Origin: Eubacterium plexicaudatum ASF492
Lineage (GTDB): Bacteria; Bacillota; Clostridia; Lachnospirales; Lachnospiraceae
Length of the DNA: 64,000 nt
Direction: 5' to 3'
Assembly (NCBI RefSeq): GCF_000364225.2
Contig: NZ_AQFT02000001.1
Coordinates: 5,816,501-5,880,500, forward strand
Below are positions 44,422 through 54,037 of this stretch, piece by piece. The notes under the pieces were generated by a model that was given only the letters and a program-made list of their open reading frames with translations, did no database searches and had not been told where the DNA came from. Every line of letters begins with the position of its first letter. Position 1 is the stretch's first letter. Made by a program: the position numbers and the translations under genes.

Positions 44422-46082
44422 ATGCCGGCTGATAATGAAGAATACACACGGCTGTTGGAAGAAATGGTGGAACAGACGATCGCGGACCTGCGCTCCCTTG
44501 TGGATGACCTGCGTCTTTTGAAGGCCGGCCTGGAGGAGACGCTTGAAGAATTCAAGCGCCAGCTGTTCGGAACAAAAAGCGAAAAAACAAAAACCTCCCA
44601 GGCCGATGCCGCAGTGGAAACAGAAGATCCAGCCTCAAAAACAACGGTAAAAGAACACACACGGGCAAAAAAGAAAAAACAACAAGGGATGAACGCTATG
44701 CAGACATCCCTGTCCGTGATGTCGTTATACCTGTCCCGGACAAAGACCGCCGCTGTCCGTACTGCAATGCGGAAATGATGCCGCTCGGGCGTAAGGAAGT
44801 CCGCACAGAGCTGCGCATAACCCCGGCAATAGTGGAACGTGTCCGTTATATGCAGGAGGAGCTGATCTGTCCGGAATGCCGTAAGGACGGTGACGGGACG
44901 ATCGTACAGGCGCAAACGCCTGCGCCTTTGCTGCCGCACAGCCCGGCATCGCCGTCTGCTGTAGCATATGTCATGTTTGATAAAAGCTTTGCAAGTGTCC
45001 CATACTACCGCCAGGAAGCCTGCATGGCCCAGCTTGGCCTGAAACTGCCTCGTGAGACCATGGCGAACTGGTATATCAGATGCGCCCTGGAATATTTCCA
45101 GCCGGTATATGACCGTCTGCATGGACTCCTCCTGCAGAGAGGGGTCATCCATGCGGATGAAACCACATGCCAGGTGCTGCGTGAAAAAGGGAGGGCCGCA
45201 GAATCCACTTCGTATATGTGGCTGTATTTAAGCGGAAGCGATGGCCTGCCGCCGATCGTGCTTTACGAATACCAGGCGGGGCGCAGCGGGGATTTTCCAA
45301 AGGCATTCCTGGATGGATTTTCCGGCATCGTACAGTGCGACGGGTACAGCGGCTATAACAAGGTAGAAGATGTAATACTCGCTGTGTGCTGCGCACACTG
45401 CCGCAGGAAGTTTTACGAAGCCCTCCCGACAGAGCGGCAGAAGCAGTTGAAACTGCTGGACATAAATTCAGAAACGGAAGTAAAAGACATCCCGCTTCCA
45501 GGCCCGGAACAAATGAAAAGCATAATCCCGGCTGAAATCGGGCTCATGTTCTTCAACAAGCTCTTTTTCATTGAAAAAGGGCTCAAAGGCATGGAACCGG
45601 ACCTGCGGAAAGCAAAACGCCTGGAAAAGGAGCCGCCTGTCTGGGAAAAATTCTGGGCATGGGTCGAAACACTAAAGCCGCTCGGCGGCAGCAAGCTGGA
45701 AAAAGCTGTCAATTACGCGATAAACCACAGAGAAACGCTGCAGAGCTATCTGTTGGACGGCAGATGCGAATTGTCAAACAATGCAGCGGAGCGGCGTGCA
45801 AAATCTTATGCCATCGGAAGGAAAAATTCCCTGTTCCATACATCCGTTGCGGGTGCTAAAGCAGGTGCGCTTGTTTACAGCATGATAGAAACTGCAAAGG
45901 CCAATAAGTTAAATGTATTCCAGTATCTTTATATCCTGCTGCTGTATATGCCCGATCATAAAGATGATCCTGCTGCGGTTGAAATACTTCTTCCATGGAG
46001 CAGTTTTATCAAAGAACACTGTACAGGGCTGATTGATGTTGAAACGATAACACCTGAAAACAAGCCTCAGCTGCCGCTATAA
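44422..46082 (+). pseudogene. tnpC: IS66 transposase TnpC (IS66-D), internal deletion and frameshift
   Basis: Compared with IS66-B it lacks 51 bases (17 codons, from MKAHILSQDARILEQEQ) in the coiled coil, apparently deleted between two short GGAACAG repeats. It is then out of frame because the A run at 44674-44679 has six A where B has seven. The frame from 44775 to 46082 is otherwise complete with all DDE residues. The deletion is real sequence change; the A-run difference may be a sequencing error. Confidence 0.9.
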
Positions 46083-46137
46083 ACTATTTTACACCTAAAC
46101 ATATCATCAGGGGAACGGTAGGTTGTTCATCGCTTAC

Positions 46138-48060
46138 GATAACCTGCATGAAAAATGCTGTTTTTAAGCCTTTTTCCTGTATCTGGCGGCAGTTTCCAGT
46201 CCGTCATTGTGCCTATCGCGCAGGTATGGGCGGTTTGATTTCATCCCCGCGTTTCCTTATAATGTAAGTAAATGGAAACACGGAGGGTACACATGCCAGT
46301 TAATATGGAAGACTATATCCGGCTGCTGGAAACAATGGTGGAACAGCAGAAAATACATATACAGTCCCAGGACGCACGCATCCTGGAGCAGGAGCAGGCC
46401 ATAGCACAACTGCGCGCCCTTGTGGATGAACTGCGCCTTTTAAAGTCCGGCCTGGAGGAAACGCTTGAAGAATTTAAGCGCCAGCTGTTCGGCACAAAAA
46501 GCGAGAAGACAAAAACTTCGCCAGCCAGTTGCGGGGATGAACCGGAAAACCCGCCTGCAAAAACAACGGTGAAAGAACACACCCGGACGAAAAAGAAGAA
46601 AGCCGCGAGGGATGAGCGTTATGCGGACATCCCTGTCCGCGATGTCATAATCCCTGTCCCGGATAAGGACCGGCTCTGCCCGTACTGCAATGCGCAAATG
46701 ATCCTGCTTGGGTATAAACAAGTCCGCACAGAACTGCGCATAACCCCGGCAAAAGTGGAGCGTGTCCGCTATATGCAGGAAGAACTGATCTGCCCGGAAT
46801 GCCGTAAAGACGGCGACGGCACAATCGTGCAGGCGCAGACGCCTGTACCTCTTATGGCACACAGCCCGGCGTCGCCGTCTGTTGTTGCGTACGTCATGTT
46901 TGATAAAAGTTTCGTAAGCGTCCCATACTACCGCCAGGAGGCCTGCATGGCCCAGCTTGGATTGGAACTGCCGCGTGAAACCATGGCGAACTGGTACATA
47001 AAATGTGCCATGGAATATTTCCAGCCGGTATATGACCATATGCACCGGCTTCTCCTGCAGAGGGATATTATCCATGCGGATGAAACAACCTGTCAGGTGC
47101 TGCGCGAAAAGGGGAAAGCCGCAAAAGCCACATCCTACATGTGGATGTATTTGAGCGGGAGCGACGGCCTGGCGCCAATCGTGCTCTATGAATACCAGGC
47201 GGGGCGCAGCGGCGTTTTCCCAAAGGCTTTCCTGGAAGGTTTCTCCGGCATCGTGCAGTGCGATGGGTACAGCGGCTATAACCAGGTAGAGGATGTGGTC
47301 CTTGCCATATGCTCTGCGCACTGCCGCAGAAAATTTTACGAAGCCCTCCCGGCAAAACGGCAGAAAAAACTGAAGCTGCTGGACATAAATTCAGAAACGG
47401 AAGTAAAAGACATCGAGCTTCCAGGTCCGGAACAGATGAAAAGTATGATTCCGGCTGAGATCGGGCTCGTGTTTTTCAACAAGCTCTTTTTCATTGAAAA
47501 AGGACTCAAAGGCATGGAACCAGAAAAGCGACGGGAAAAACGCCTGGAAAAGGAGGCGCCTGTCTGGGAAAAGTTCTGGACATGGATTGAAACGCTAAAA
47601 CCGCTTGGCGGCAGCAAGCTGGAAAAAGCCGTCAATTATTCAGTAAACCACAGAGAGACACTGCAGAGCTATATGCTGGACGGCAGATGCGAACTTTCTA
47701 ATAATAAAGCCGAACGCTGCGCGAAATCCTATGCGATTGGCAGGAAGAACTCTCTGTTCCACGCATCTGTCGCCGGGGCAGAAGCAACCGCGCTTGTTTA
47801 CAGTATAATAGAGACCGCAAAAGCGAATAAGCTGAATGTATTCCAATACCTTTATGTCCTGCTGCTGTACATGCCTGAGCATAAAGAGGATCCTGATGCA
47901 GTTAAAACGCTTCTTCCGTGGAGTGATTTTATCAAAGAACGCTGCACAGGACTGATCGATGTTGAAACGATAACACCTGAAAACAAACCTCAATTGCCAA
48001 TATAGACTATTTTACACCTAAACGGAACATATGTGGAACGGTAGGTTATTCATCGCTTAC
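46138..48060 (+). mobile_element. IS66-E (type I, left part missing)
   Basis: It begins inside the tnpB-tnpC gap of a type I element (GATAACCTGCATG) and runs to a normal right end at 48060. The left end, tnpA and tnpB are absent. Its tnpC differs from A, C and F at many residues, so it is an older insertion. It lies in the permease gene whose frame resumes at 48063. Confidence 0.9.
46293..48005 (+). CDS. tnpC: IS66 transposase TnpC (IS66-E)
   Basis: Full-length open type I transposase from MPVNMEDYIRLLE, with DDE residues intact but distinct sequence (SPASCGDEP, FDKSFVSVPYY, AKATSYMWMY). Its private TTGATT-17-TATAAT promoter is kept, so it could still be made and act on other copies although its own element lacks a left end. 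Confidence 0.93.
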   Translation: MPVNMEDYIRLLETMVEQQKIHIQSQDARILEQEQAIAQLRALVDELRLLKSGLEETLEEFKRQLFGTKSEKTKTSPASCGDEPENPPAKTTVKEHTRTKKKKAARDERYADIPVRDVIIPVPDKDRLCPYCNAQMILLGYKQVRTELRITPAKVERVRYMQEELICPECRKDGDGTIVQAQTPVPLMAHSPASPSVVAYVMFDKSFVSVPYYRQEACMAQLGLELPRETMANWYIKCAMEYFQPVYDHMHRLLLQRDIIHADETTCQVLREKGKAAKATSYMWMYLSGSDGLAPIVLYEYQAGRSGVFPKAFLEGFSGIVQCDGYSGYNQVEDVVLAICSAHCRRKFYEALPAKRQKKLKLLDINSETEVKDIELPGPEQMKSMIPAEIGLVFFNKLFFIEKGLKGMEPEKRREKRLEKEAPVWEKFWTWIETLKPLGGSKLEKAVNYSVNHRETLQSYMLDGRCELSNNKAERCAKSYAIGRKNSLFHASVAGAEATALVYSIIETAKANKLNVFQYLYVLLLYMPEHKEDPDAVKTLLPWSDFIKERCTGLIDVETITPENKPQLPI

Positions 48061-48211
48061 CGTTTTACGATTTTATCAGCCCCTTTACCGGCATTTATCC
48101 GGGGGTTGTTTTTACATCTGCTTTTGCAGTCCTGTTGGAGAGCGTTCCCTTTATCAGCAGCAAGGCCGGGAATGCTGTCGGGCTTACAGTCCTTTTTGTA
48201 ATGTTCCTTGT
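48061..48211 (+). pseudogene. Membrane permease-like protein, segment upstream of transposon copy 3
   Basis: The frame from 48063 reads FYDFISPFTGIYPGVVFTSA and continues hydrophobic to VGLTVLFVMFLV, at least one membrane helix. It ends at the left end of copy 3 (48212). With the transposon and one CCTTGT removed it joins in frame to 51771 (N-Y-S-A-S-G-Y-D-N-P). Its own upstream part was lost or moved when IS66-E/D arrived. The family looks like an ABC-2-type exporter permease, moderately sure. Confidence 0.75.
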
Positions 48212-48407
48212 TGTTGGACGGCGAATTGAGGGAGACATAAATGGCAAATTATTTTTCCAACCTTTTTCGCATTGACTGCGCAGCGCTGTCTACAAATGCA
48301 TAATACCGCCGAAAATGCAGCACGCTGTTGGTATAGCTTTTCTTTCGAAATCGAAAGGCCATGAATCCCATTATGAGATCCATAGCCACATGATGTATTT
48401 GGATTTT

Positions 48408-48731
48408 TTATTGTTTGTCAGCCAGAGTCGGCAGATAAGCCAAACCGGCAGCAACAGTTACGGCATCTACCTTCCGCATTAGATTGCTGATCCGCCCCTC
48501 ATTCCAGAAAATATCAGAAAAATCGGATAGTTCACATCCCACATCATGGTTCGGGATGCACAGGTAGTTTCCGTATTTATGCACTCCGGCCAGGATGTGG
48601 AAGTATGTCCCCCGTCCATTCATCTCAGCTTCATACCATCCAGGCCGCCATCGCAGCAGGATAATCTCCCCTGTCCAGGTTTCTATGCGGGAACCATCCC
48701 TGAAAAAACAGCTGTATTCCAAAAATAGCAC
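48408..48731 (-). CDS. Small conserved protein of the DDE/AAA+ transposon (copy 3)
   Basis: 107 residues, identical to 33768-34091. YLCIPN and FWNEGR motifs are conserved with the divergent copy 1. Last gene of the element, three bases after the ATPase stop; about 195 bases of non-coding end follow. Function unknown. Confidence 0.72.
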   Translation of the reverse strand: MLFLEYSCFFRDGSRIETWTGEIILLRWRPGWYEAEMNGRGTYFHILAGVHKYGNYLCIPNHDVGCELSDFSDIFWNEGRISNLMRKVDAVTVAAGLAYLPTLADKQ

Positions 48732-48734
48732 CCC

Positions 48735-49544
48735 CTATCCAAGATTCTGGCTGCTGACGGAGGCAAGTATGACTTCCGTGTCAATTGCTTTCTTCTCCAT
48801 CTGTGCGCCAAGGGTAAGGGCATTTGTCATCAGGTTATCCACCAGGCGCGGATTCCCCTGGGAATGGCTGTGGACAGCGGAAAGGGCGGCCTGCTCTATG
48901 ATGGAGGCAGAGCCTCCCGCACAGGAGACCTTGTGGAGTACATACTGCGCCACTTCTGAATCTGTGAGACCAGTAAAGTTGTAATGCACGGTGATCCTCT
49001 GGCGCAGGGCTTCGTGGACCGGCTTGCGCAGGGTATTGTTCAGGTGCGGTTCCCCGCACAGGATGAGCGTAAAGCAGTTCAGGGAGTCATAGCCGTAGTT
49101 CATGAGCATCTTAATGTCCTCCAGGATGCCTGTGGAGAGGTACTGGGCCTCGTCAACGGCCAGAAGAAGGGGCTGCTTCTTTTCCCGGTAAAGGTAGAGG
49201 ATCTGCTCCTGTATGGCCCGGAACATCCCGGGTTTGCCGCCTCTAGGTTCTACTCCCAGTACAGAGCAGAGCTGGCGGTAGAACTCCATGACGCTTACGG
49301 TGGAAAGACAGAGGTACTCCATATGGTAAAGGTTCGGGTTGAGCCCCTTTGCAAAACAGCGGAGTCCAAAAGACTTCCCCATGCCCGGGCGTGCCGTGAA
49401 CAGACCAATGCCCCTGGTATCCTTGAGGTAATCCAGCCGGGAGAGCATCTCAGAGATGTCCCTGGAAAGGAAACGGTCTTTTTCCCGGACCATCTGTTTG
49501 TCAAAAGGATTGAAAGACAATCCATAGTAAGAACGGAACATCAA
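48735..49544 (-). CDS. AAA+ transposition ATPase (ExeA/TniB-like), copy 3
   Basis: 269 residues, identical to copy 2: Walker A ARPGMGKSFGLR, Walker B LLAVDEAQYLS, sensor LILCGEPHL. Overlap of four bases with the transposase gene. The expected partner and target selector for the DDE enzyme. Confidence 0.92.
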   Translation of the reverse strand: MMFRSYYGLSFNPFDKQMVREKDRFLSRDISEMLSRLDYLKDTRGIGLFTARPGMGKSFGLRCFAKGLNPNLYHMEYLCLSTVSVMEFYRQLCSVLGVEPRGGKPGMFRAIQEQILYLYREKKQPLLLAVDEAQYLSTGILEDIKMLMNYGYDSLNCFTLILCGEPHLNNTLRKPVHEALRQRITVHYNFTGLTDSEVAQYVLHKVSCAGGSASIIEQAALSAVHSHSQGNPRLVDNLMTNALTLGAQMEKKAIDTEVILASVSSQNLG

Positions 49545-50809
49545 CAGCCACCCCCTAACTTTGAGTAGTCGATGCCAGGTGTATTGTTGCGCTTCGTCCT
49601 GCAGTTCTCATTCTTATCCGTAGGGCGGATGGGATAATGCACTCCTTCGTAAAGGATGAAGGCGGAGGACATGTCATCCGGGAGGAAGCGGATCTCCACT
49701 TTTGATGAGATAAACTGCATAGGGACATCATAGGATACCTTGTCGATGGAGACGGTAGAATCCTTATTCACTTTCCTTGTAATGCGGTTCAGGAAACATT
49801 CCTCCAGCCATTCCCTGGACGCAGGTGTCCGTATGGAAGCGCGGGTCTGCTGGTAACGGGAAAGGGGTGTAGTGCCGATACCGGAATGGAGGGAAGTATT
49901 ATAGGAGCGCATGTAATCCTTAAGGAGTCCATTGAACTGTGCCAGGGAGCTTAAGGAATCCAGGTCCAGGGTATAGAGCCAGGTTTCCTTGAGTGTCCGG
50001 AACTGGCGTTCTATCTTAGCCTTGGATGCGCCATCCCGGATTTTTGTATGTAAAAGGATCGTTCCGATGGAGCCGCAGATGAGGGAAAGCTGCCCGTTCG
50101 AGTAGCTGGAACCGTTATCGACATAGAGCTTAGAAGGGATTCCGTGTGCAGCCACAGCATCCTTAAGCACTTTCTGGAAGTTATAAGCTGAGTCGTTATA
50201 GAAGAGCCCGCCGCCCACCAGGAACCGGGAATGGTCATCGATGATCAGGATGCAGTAGACCCGCCTGCGCTGGCCGTCTTCTGTGATATATGGAAGGTAA
50301 CAGGTATCAGCCTGCCACATTTTCCCAAAGGCGTCCTCTTCAAAAGCCTTCCTGTCCCGCATGTTCGGGTTACGTGCCGATTTCAGGTCATGTTTCTTTA
50401 CAAAACGCTGGACAGCACACACGCTGACAGAGGCAGGGATGAACGCCTCTTCCACAAGGTGGCGGTGGATCTGTGTGGAGTTAAGCCTTGGGAAAGCTTC
50501 CTTAAGCCGGTAGATCTCCTCGATGGCTGTATCCGTCAGGACCCGGGTGCTGCCCTTGTCGGAGCGTTCCCGGGGCATAAGTGCATCGATGCCGCCATTC
50601 TGGTAGAGAGACACCCACTTGCTGATAGTCTTGGGGCTGTAGCGGAAGGCGGAACCATCAGGTAGGGTGAGCGGGTTCTCGGTGATGCGTTGGTAATAGG
50701 CATTTCCGGACGCATCCGGATAAAGGCCATGGATGACCGGTGCGATGAGGGCAAGCCGGAACTGTGCCATGGCGGCAGCGTCCGAAAGGTTCTTTTGTTT
50801 GTTGTCCAT
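49541..50809 (-). CDS. DDE transposase (rve) of the four-gene transposon, copy 3, intact
   Basis: 422 residues from ATG 50809 (MDNKQKNLSDAAAM), AGGAGG upstream. The N-terminal helix-turn-helix region (SPKTISKWVSLYQ; NSTQIHRHLVEEAF) resembles IS481/Mu-type end-binding domains. Catalytic DDE: WQADTCYLP, LYVDNGSSY and AKIERQFRT. The C-terminal part is DKVSYDVPMQFISS. A multi-gene element with an ATPase points to the TniA/TnsB/MuA way of transposition. This copy is the reference for the broken copy 2. Confidence 0.93.
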   Translation of the reverse strand: MDNKQKNLSDAAAMAQFRLALIAPVIHGLYPDASGNAYYQRITENPLTLPDGSAFRYSPKTISKWVSLYQNGGIDALMPRERSDKGSTRVLTDTAIEEIYRLKEAFPRLNSTQIHRHLVEEAFIPASVSVCAVQRFVKKHDLKSARNPNMRDRKAFEEDAFGKMWQADTCYLPYITEDGQRRRVYCILIIDDHSRFLVGGGLFYNDSAYNFQKVLKDAVAAHGIPSKLYVDNGSSYSNGQLSLICGSIGTILLHTKIRDGASKAKIERQFRTLKETWLYTLDLDSLSSLAQFNGLLKDYMRSYNTSLHSGIGTTPLSRYQQTRASIRTPASREWLEECFLNRITRKVNKDSTVSIDKVSYDVPMQFISSKVEIRFLPDDMSSAFILYEGVHYPIRPTDKNENCRTKRNNTPGIDYSKLGGGC

Positions 50810-50898
50810 AAAAATATCCTCCTTAAATGGTTTTCTGCCATTATAAAGGAGTTTCCTCAGGGAGACCATGCCTGGGCGTGTGGTCGTGGAAAAGCAGT

Positions 50899-51492
50899 TC
50901 AGGGACCGAACACCTGTTGGCAGTAAGACGCCGGATTTTTATGGGACTGGAGGAAGGATTTTGCAAAACGGCGGACAAAGGCGGAAGCAAAATCAGAATA
51001 GGAGGGCTGGGAGACCAGTGTCTTCAGGAAGGAGAGGGAAGAGGCTTCCATAGAGGAAAGTGCCCCGAGCCATTCTTCCTTCTGCACCAGGAAGAGTTCC
51101 GGAAAACGGTGCAGTTGGGAAAGGGTGATGGAGAAACGCCTGCAGAGTCCCTCTATAGAAGAAAGGTGCAGGAAATACTCTGCCAGGACACGGAGGATGA
51201 AGAACAGGCCGTAGCCGGAATAGGGGATGATGAAATCCGGGAGGATGGCATGGGTATGGCCGCAGGTACAGATGAGGCGAAGGATGCAGAGGCTGTGTCG
51301 GACAGGGGCGCCGTCTATGAAATCCACCAGGGAACGGTCATAATAGGCATGGATCTTGCAGCTGCCCGCTGCCCCGCAGAAGGGACAGGTCTGCAGCTGG
51401 GGGCGGAATCCAACCATGAAAGACTCAAATAGTGCTTTTGATGAAGTTTTTATACGGATCAGCTTGCAAAATAGGGAGTTTTCTCTTATCAT
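50899..51492 (-). CDS. Zinc-ribbon protein of the four-gene transposon, copy 3
   Basis: About 197 residues from ATG 51492 (MIRENSLFCK); a TTG at 51513 or a later ATG (MVGFRPQLQT) are alternatives, as no site is strong. Metal-binding pattern CPFCGAAGSCKIHAYYDRSL and CTCGHTH, then a helical C-terminus ending CQQVFGP. It precedes the transposase by about 90 bases in the same direction, and its presence in both copies suggests an essential part. Recognition of ends or targets is an inference. Confidence 0.65.
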   Translation of the reverse strand: MIRENSLFCKLIRIKTSSKALFESFMVGFRPQLQTCPFCGAAGSCKIHAYYDRSLVDFIDGAPVRHSLCILRLICTCGHTHAILPDFIIPYSGYGLFFILRVLAEYFLHLSSIEGLCRRFSITLSQLHRFPELFLVQKEEWLGALSSMEASSLSFLKTLVSQPSYSDFASAFVRRFAKSFLQSHKNPASYCQQVFGP

Positions 51493-51564
51493 AGTATATG
51501 TCGGTAGTGCCAAAGCCTCACGAGTGGGACATGATCCCGTATATGGCAGGCACGCTGGTGTATG

Positions 51565-51611
51565 AGAGAAAGAACAAACTGTAGGAGGTTGGTGTTCTTT
51601 CTCTTTTTTTT
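51565..51611 (+). terminator. Hairpin with T tract near the right end of copy 3
   Basis: AGAGAAAGAACA and TGTTCTTTCTCT are perfect 12-bp arms around a 16-base loop, followed by eight or more T. It would stop forward-strand transcription entering the element from the left, or act as an end structure. Confidence 0.7.
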
Positions 51612-51764
51612 CGTTCCAAAAAAACTATATCGGAACAGGCTGGAATGGTCAAGAGGAAAATGCGCCGTTTCCTACAGCGCGCTCTGATAGACAGTATTAA
51701 GGAGATGAGATTTTAATTCGATGTTTTTGTGCGGGAGATAGGAACTTTAGTTTGCTGGGCGACA

Positions 51765-52686
51765 CCTTGTCAATTATTCAGCCAGCGGGTATGACAATCC
51801 TCTGCTTAGGGCATTTGATTATGGAAATTACAGATGGGTCATGGACAGCATCAACAATGCCGTAGTTCCGATAATTGGACGGGGAGTGCGGGAAACAGGC
51901 ATACTTGTACCCGGAGGGATGTTTGCAGACAGTAAAGGCGGGCAGGAGCTGGTTTTTCATGGCCTTTTATGGAACCGGCAGTATCTCATGGATAAGATTA
52001 TTTTGACAGCCATAAGCATGGCGCTTATCCTGTCGGCAGTCATTTTACTGGAAACGACAGAGAAAAGGAAAAAGGCATCTTCCCGGAGCCTGCGGGAAAA
52101 AGGGCGGAAGGGTGGAAGATCCATTTACTGTACAAACCAATTCATGATGGAGTGCAGGTTGCTCTTAAGAAGCCTGCCGAGAGGCTGTCTTGCCGTAAAT
52201 GCAGGGTTGTGGGTATACAGCATTTTTGCACCGTTACAATATGTGCAGGGTTATTTGTGGATCATCATGCTGATCTGCTCAGTGGCCCTGTTTTCACAGA
52301 TGGGGTGCCGGGAGCATGAGAACAGCCTGACAGAATGTTTTGTGGCCATAAAATTTTCTTTAGTCCGGCAGATGGCGTATTCTTATTTATGGGGAGTGGT
52401 TATATTATTTATGCTTTCAGCGCCTGCTGCCATAAGGTGTTTTATGGAACAGAAGTTTTTATGTTCGTTCTGTTATATTGTGTTCTCGCTTTTTGTACCC
52501 GCACTGGCGTGTTTTTCAGGGGAATGTTCCAGGTCACGGCGGGCATTTGAGACAGTGTATCTGTTGATATGTTTCCTGCTGTTAAATATGCCGTCATTCC
52601 TGTTTCAGGGATATGTGGCGGCGGTGATGATGGCCGGGACAGTAGTTTTCCTGACTGTGGCCCTTATGAAAAGGCTGCATTTATAA
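51765..52686 (+). pseudogene. Membrane permease-like protein, segment downstream of transposon copy 3
   Basis: Continues the frame of 48063-48211: N-Y-S-A-S-G-Y-D-N-P-L-L-R, then a periplasmic-like stretch, DKIILTAISMALILSAVILL as a membrane helix, a basic loop, and at least five more hydrophobic segments (LWIIMLICSVALF; YLWGVVILFMLSAP; LLICFLLLNMPSFLF). No ATPase partner is visible. The architecture suits an ABC-2 or bacteriocin-export type permease, but the family is not certain. About 300 codons remain here. Confidence 0.7.
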
Positions 52687-52726
52687 AGTAAAGAATATAA
52701 AAAAGCTAACCGTCGCACTATGGACT

Positions 52727-52757
52727 TCATCCGCCATATGCGGCGGTCTGCTTTTTT
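52727..52757 (+). terminator. Terminator after the permease segment
   Basis: CCGC-CATAT-GCGG stem followed by CGGTCTGC and six T, 45 bases after the stop codon. Confidence 0.6.
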
Positions 52758-53007
52758 CCGCAGGCAGGCCGGGCGGCCTGATAACGGAAATTGTTTGGAA
52801 AGGGAATATCGGACGAAAAGCGAAAAACTTTGTAAGCGATGAATAACCCACCGTTCCACAGGAACTTGATTTTGCTCTATAATGGTATCAGCTTGGAGCG
52901 GATGTCCACATCAGTTCTTGATAAAGTAGCCCGGCAGCCGTTTATTGCTTTTCCTGCGGCTCCACTACTGCCATCCATTCCAAAAATAATAATCAGGAGA
53001 TGATGCT

Positions 53008-53402
53008 ATGTCAGAGAAAAAGAAAACCCGCAGTGACCAGGAATGGCTGGAGCTGATCCAGGAATGCCGCACGAGCGGCCTGCCTGACAGAGAATGGTGC
53101 CGGCTGCATTCCATATCCATAAAAACATTTCATAACAAAGTTTCAGACCTAAAGAAAAATCCTGTATAATACCAGATCCGCAGGCGGCCCCATCCAGACA
53201 GATGCACGAAGTGGTTCCACTGGAGCTGAGCAGCAGCCCTGTCCCTGATCCAGGCTGCGCTGCAAGTGATACGCTGCCGGTTCCAGCAGCCCATGCTGCC
53301 ATCACGGTCAGGATGCCGGGGTACAGCATTGAAATTGCAGACGGTGCTTCAGAAGATACCATACGGAATACGCTTCTGGCGCTGGGGAGGCTGTGCTGTT
53401 AG
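53008..53402 (+). pseudogene. tnpA: IS66 TnpA-like protein (IS66-F), frameshifted
   Basis: Same as IS66-C up to the A run at 53155-53159, which has five A where A and C have six. The frame is then lost until 53402. Either a real mutation or a missed base. Confidence 0.88.
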
Positions 53403-53749
53403 GTGCATTGTCCAGTGACACGAAAGTTTATATCGTCACTGGATGCACCGATATGCGGCGCAGCTTTGACGGCCTTATGTCCCTGATCCGGGACACTTAC
53501 CAGATGGACCCTTATTCGGACGCCCTTTATCTGTTCTGCGGCCGGAAAAGAAATACGCTCAAGGCCCTGTACTTTGACCAGACGGGGTTCGTGCTCTGCA
53601 CAAAACGCCTGGACAATGGAAAATTCCAGTGGCCGCGGGACGCTTCGCAAGTAAGGCCGCTTACCCGCCAGCAGCTGCGATGGCTTCTGGAAGGACTCTC
53701 CATCTGCCAGCCAAAGGCGGTGCAGCCTTCCGGCAGGAAGGACTTCTGA
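53393..53749 (+). CDS. tnpB: IS66 TnpB (IS66-F)
   Basis: 118 residues from GTG, identical to the IS66-A and C proteins. Its translation normally depends on reading tnpA across the overlap, which is broken here as written. Confidence 0.92.
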   Translation: MLLGALSSDTKVYIVTGCTDMRRSFDGLMSLIRDTYQMDPYSDALYLFCGRKRNTLKALYFDQTGFVLCTKRLDNGKFQWPRDASQVRPLTRQQLRWLLEGLSICQPKAVQPSGRKDF

Positions 53750-54037
53750 ACTTTTGTGCATTATGTAGAAATTTAAAAATTTATTTTCCAGCGCCGCAAG
53801 CCGCCAGGGAATGTTATCCACGACGCTGTTTTTTTCCGGGATGCTGTCCACGCATAACGCAGCGCCAGGCCGCAAAACTGTGGATAACCTGCATGAAAAA
53901 TGCTGTTTTTAAGCCTTTTTCCTGTATCTGGCGGCAGTTTCCAGTCCGTCATTGTGCCTATCGCGCAGGTATGGTCGGTTTGATTTCATCCCCGCGTTTC
54001 CTTATAATGTAAGTAAATGGAAACACGGAGGGTACAC

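Larger units (their letters stand above)
40283..46137 (+). mobile_element. IS66-D (type II), interrupted by IS66-C and with a broken tnpC
   Basis: The left end GTAAGCGATGAATAACCTGC at 40283 matches the right end of IS66-B in reverse. After 75 bases IS66-C is inserted (40358-43332), and the element resumes at 43333 and ends at 46137. Flanks do not match (GATGCTTT left, GATAACCT right), so it is not a simple insertion with an 8-bp duplication; the right flank is the interior of another IS66 (copy E). Confidence 0.88.
48212..51764 (-). mobile_element. DDE/AAA+ four-gene transposon, copy 3: complete, 3553 bp, 6-bp target duplication
   Basis: Ends are TGTTGGACGGCGAATT on the left and, read inward, TGTCGCCCAGCAAACT on the right; they share TGT, CG-rich and AA positions as imperfect inverted repeats. 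Flanks are CCTTGT on both sides (48206-48211 and 51765-51770). Removing the element with one CCTTGT restores a continuous frame of the permease. It carries zinc-ribbon, transposase, ATPase and small-protein genes, all open and on the reverse strand. Confidence 0.9.
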
